This document shows, piece after piece, positions 32,337 to 34,952 of a stretch of 34,952 bases of DNA (the stretch's first letter is position 1; each line of letters starts with the position of its first letter). The DNA comes from Candidatus Eisenbacteria bacterium RBG_16_71_46 (GTDB lineage: Bacteria; Eisenbacteria; RBG-16-71-46). Location: positions 36,677-71,628 of the forward strand of contig MFFQ01000002.1 in NCBI GenBank assembly GCA_001780165.1, written 5' to 3'. A program made the position numbers and the translations under genes. The notes below the pieces were generated by a model that was not told the origin of the DNA, searched no databases, and was given only the letters and a program-made list of their open reading frames with translations.

Positions 32337-33356
32337 ATGCGTCTTCGAATCGACGTCGTCGTCTGGCGGGGCGGCATCCCCGAGTCGCGCCACCGCGTCC
32401 AGGCGGCGGCCTGCGATCCGGAAGGCCGCATCGCGCTGGGGAGCGATCAGCCGGGCCTGCTGACCACGTTCCGCTCCGCGGCCAAGCCGTTCCAGCTGGT
32501 GCCCCTGGTCGAGCGGGGGCATGCCGACCGCTGGCGATTCACCGACGAGCAGCTGGCGGTGATGGCCGCTTCCCACACCGGCAGTCCGCACCACGTCGCC
32601 CTGGTCGCGGGGATCCTCGAGACCATCGGCCTCTCGGAACGGCACCTGGCCTGCGGCTACCACGATCCGCTGGACCCGGAATCCGCGGCCCTGCTGGCGG
32701 CGCATCCGGAACGGCGCCGTTCGCTGTACAATAACTGCTCCGGAAAGCACGCCGGCATGCTGTGCTTGGCGCTCTCGGAAGGCTGGCCGGTGACCGGCTA
32801 CGAGCAGCCGCAGCATCCGCTGCAGCAGCTCATGCGCCGTACCGTGGGCGAGATGTGCGGCGTGGGTCCGGAATCGCTGCTGGTCGCGGTGGACGGTTGC
32901 AGCGTCTCGGTGTTCGGCGTGGCACTCGCCGGCATGGCCCGCGCCTACGCCCGGCTCGCCGCGGCGCGCGCCGGGGGCGACGGCCGCGAGCGCGCGCTGC
33001 ACCGGATTCGCACCGCGATGCAGGCGCATCCGCGGGCGGTGGGCGGCGCCGGGCGGTTGAGCACCGCGGTGATGGAGCGCACCGGAGGACGATTCGTGGC
33101 GAAGGGCGGAGCGGAGGGGCTCGAGTGCATCGGTCTTCCGGACCGTGCGCTGGGCATCGCGATCAAGGCGGAGGACGGCCAGGTGCGCGCACTCGGCCCC
33201 GCCGTGGTGGCGGTCCTGGAGCAACTGGAGGCGTTGTCGCCGGCCGAGATCGAATCGCTCGCGCACGAGGCGCGCCCGGTGGTGCGCAACCACGCCGGCC
33301 TGGAGGTCGGCACGATCGAGGCGACGGTCCAGGTCCTGTCGCCGGCAGCGCCATGA
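32337..33356 (+). CDS. Class 3 (Rhizobium etli-type) L-asparaginase
   Basis: Hydrolyses L-asparagine to aspartate and ammonia. The 339-residue product is of the COG4448 type, unrelated to the E. coli enzymes and related to serine beta-lactamase-like folds. The catalytic set of the R. etli enzyme is preserved: Ser47 and Lys50 in RSAAKPFQ, Cys134 and Lys137 in NNCSGKHAGML, Cys188 in DGCSVSVFGV and Lys256 in VAKGGAEGL. No signal peptide is visible, so the enzyme is cytosolic. ATG 32337 is preceded by GGAG within 8 bases. It lies 52 bases after the surface operon, and whether it belongs to that transcript is unclear. Its stop overlaps an in-frame ATG (33353) of the next gene's frame. Confidence 0.93.
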   Translation: MRLRIDVVVWRGGIPESRHRVQAAACDPEGRIALGSDQPGLLTTFRSAAKPFQLVPLVERGHADRWRFTDEQLAVMAASHTGSPHHVALVAGILETIGLSERHLACGYHDPLDPESAALLAAHPERRRSLYNNCSGKHAGMLCLALSEGWPVTGYEQPQHPLQQLMRRTVGEMCGVGPESLLVAVDGCSVSVFGVALAGMARAYARLAAARAGGDGRERALHRIRTAMQAHPRAVGGAGRLSTAVMERTGGRFVAKGGAEGLECIGLPDRALGIAIKAEDGQVRALGPAVVAVLEQLEALSPAEIESLAHEARPVVRNHAGLEVGTIEATVQVLSPAAP

Positions 33357-33418
33357 CGGCGATCGGCGCGACCGCGAAGGCCGGCGGCGGCCGCGGGCGC
33401 GGAAGGAGGCAAACGGAC

Positions 33419-34952
33419 ATGGCGGAATCGGGACGGATTGCGGGTTCGGGGCGCAGGGGCGGATCGGGTCCCGTGGCGCGCGCGCGCGTCCGGGGGCTGG
33501 TGCTGCTCATGGTGCTGGCGCTCGCCGCCGTCCCCGCGGCGCGGGCGGCGGCCCCGGTGCTCCCTGCGGAGGTCGCGGCCAAGCTCGACCCGCGCCTGCT
33601 CGATGCGCTGCGCGGCCTCGCGCCCGGGCCGGTGACGGTCTGGGTGGCGTTCGCCGACAAGGGCGGGCGCGGTCCCGCGGACCTCGCCCGGCGCCTCGCC
33701 GAGGCCGAGGCCGCGCTGGCGCCCCGCACCCGCGCCCGGCGCGAGCGCGCCGGCGTGCGTCCGCTGGTGGACGAGCGCGACCTGCCGGTGCACGCGCCCT
33801 ACGTCGAGGCGCTGAAGGCGCAGGGGCTCGCCCCGCGCCACGCGTCGCGCTGGTTCAACCAGGTCTCGCTCACGTTGGACGGCGCGCGGCTCGCCGAGGT
33901 CGCGGGTCTGCCCTTCGTCGCGCGCGTGGTGCCGGCGGAGCGGGCGATGCCGATGCGCGACCTGCCGGCGGGACCCGAGTTCACCCGGGCGCAGAAGCCT
34001 TCGGGCGCGGGCATGGCGGAGTGGCCCACCGCGACGCTCGTCGATTACGGGCAGACCCAGGGCCAAGTCTCGCAGATCGGGGCGCCGGCGCTGCACGACT
34101 CGGGCTACGTCGGTACCGGCGTGCTGGTGTGCATCCTCGACAACGGTTTCAACTTCCACGAGAAGCAGGAAGCGCTGCGCAACCAGATCATCGCACCGGG
34201 GCGCACGCGTGACTTCGTGGACGGCGACACCACGGTCACCGACACGCTCACGAGCCTGCCCTCGCCCGCGTTCCGCCACGGCACCTGGGTGATGGGCTGC
34301 ATCGGCGGCAACCTTCCCGGGACCTACATGGGCACCGCGTTCGGGGCCGAGTTCGCGCTCGCGCGCACCGAAAACGATGCCGGCGAGGCCCCGGTGGAGA
34401 TGGACAACTGGGCGATGGGCGCCGAGTGGGCCGACAGCCTCGGCGCCGACCTCATCACCTCGTCGCTCGGTTACAGCGAATTCGACGGTGGGGTGGGAAG
34501 CTACACCTACGCCGACATGGACGGGCACACCACCATCGTCACGCGCGCAGCCGAGATCGCGGCCAGCAAGGGCATCCTGGTGGTGAACGCGGTCGGCAAC
34601 GAGGGCGTCAAGCTCTGGCACTACCTCATCGCCCCGGCCGACGTGAATGGCGACAGCCTGATCGCGGTGGGGGCGGTCGACGCCGGCGGCACGATCGCCT
34701 CGTTCTCCTCGTACGGCCCGAGCGCGGACGGGCGCATCAAGCCCGACCTGGTCGCGCGGGGGCTCTCGAATCCCCTGGTGTCGACCTCCGGCAACCCGCA
34801 AGGGTACACCACCGGCAGTGGCACCTCGTTCGCCACTCCCCTGCTCGCAGGCCTCGCCGCCTGTCTCATCCAGGCGCGGCCGACCTGGACGCCGCAGCAG
34901 GTGATCGAGGCGCTGAGAAGCACGGCCTCGCGCTCCGGTACTCCCGACAACC
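33419..34952 (+). CDS. Secreted S8-family subtilisin-like peptidase (3' partial)
   Basis: The reading frame is open from 33419 through the right edge of the window, giving at least 511 residues. Residues 1-48 are a long signal peptide with a basic N-terminus and a core of LVLLMVLALAAVPAARA. A propeptide-like region follows to about 215. The catalytic triad is Asp241 in VCILDNGF (Asn where most subtilases have Thr or Ser), His287 in FRHGTWVMG and Ser470 in GSGTSFATPLLAG. The oxyanion Asn is probably in NAVGNEG. Such proteins in related lineages often end in a FlgD-like sorting domain, which would lie outside this window. AAGGAGG at 33403-33409 supports ATG 33419; ATG 33353, overlapping the asparaginase stop, is an in-frame alternative. 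Confidence 0.93.
   Translation, partial: MAESGRIAGSGRRGGSGPVARARVRGLVLLMVLALAAVPAARAAAPVLPAEVAAKLDPRLLDALRGLAPGPVTVWVAFADKGGRGPADLARRLAEAEAALAPRTRARRERAGVRPLVDERDLPVHAPYVEALKAQGLAPRHASRWFNQVSLTLDGARLAEVAGLPFVARVVPAERAMPMRDLPAGPEFTRAQKPSGAGMAEWPTATLVDYGQTQGQVSQIGAPALHDSGYVGTGVLVCILDNGFNFHEKQEALRNQIIAPGRTRDFVDGDTTVTDTLTSLPSPAFRHGTWVMGCIGGNLPGTYMGTAFGAEFALARTENDAGEAPVEMDNWAMGAEWADSLGADLITSSLGYSEFDGGVGSYTYADMDGHTTIVTRAAEIAASKGILVVNAVGNEGVKLWHYLIAPADVNGDSLIAVGAVDAGGTIASFSSYGPSADGRIKPDLVARGLSNPLVSTSGNPQGYTTGSGTSFATPLLAGLAACLIQARPTWTPQQVIEALRSTASRSGTPDN

Noticed and set aside
33145-34212. Plus-strand 355-codon frame overlapping the asparaginase and subtilase genes
   Set aside because: Arg/Ala/Gly/Pro-rich translation without motifs. 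The subtilase frame shows the complete triad.
1-34952. Search by eye for CRISPR arrays, insertion sequences, prophage genes and defence systems
   Set aside because: No regularly spaced repeats, transposase motifs, integrase or restriction/toxin families were seen.

Overview
The window is one stretch of a very GC-rich bacterial chromosome, densely packed with genes and almost entirely on the plus strand. The lineage cannot be fixed from sequence alone. The mix of housekeeping genes, several large exported proteins ending in a FlgD-like or type-IX-sorting-like beta domain, long 'WxGxDxDG' Ig-type lipoproteins and an S8 peptidase resembles uncultured FCB-type lineages such as Candidatus Eisenbacteria; this is inference. 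No tRNA, rRNA, CRISPR array, insertion sequence or prophage was recognised.

Bases 1-8527: a 5'-truncated sensor kinase fused to an HD-GYP domain, a receiver-only response regulator, the replication-restart helicase PriA, an HD phosphohydrolase with a periplasmic TPR protein, and a divergent ketol-acid reductoisomerase with one metal-ligand glutamate changed to glutamine. Bases 8558-9726: an HU protein facing a convergent YugP-type membrane zinc protease. Bases 10162-14839: low-specificity threonine aldolase, then a run containing rsmI, a CDP-alcohol phosphatidyltransferase, inositol-3-phosphate synthase and tmk. The middle pair predicts inositol-phospholipid synthesis, and a strong 129-nt inverted-repeat element lies just before tmk. 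Bases 15003-21624: a tight run of an S41 processing protease, a MtnX-like HAD phosphatase, dusB, larB, larC and a double ABC ATPase, pointing to nickel-pincer cofactor assembly and possibly nickel or cofactor uptake.

Bases 21621-32284 form the most distinctive region. A 1452-residue secreted protein has its own promoter, a leader of about 350 nt and a textbook terminator. It is followed by a separate three-gene operon (two large lipoproteins and a smaller secreted protein with a sorting-like C-terminus). Together they look like a cell-surface assembly of unknown function. The giant gene uses visibly more T-ending codons than its neighbours, which would fit very high expression. The window ends with a Rhizobium etli-type (class 3) asparaginase and a secreted subtilase cut off by the window edge.

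Six promoter-like sites share a common form, TTGAC(A/G), 17-18 bases, then TAgNNT often preceded by TGC. They define the probable transcription units: HD+TPR, HU, rsmI to tmk, S41 to ABC, the giant protein, and the lipoprotein operon.
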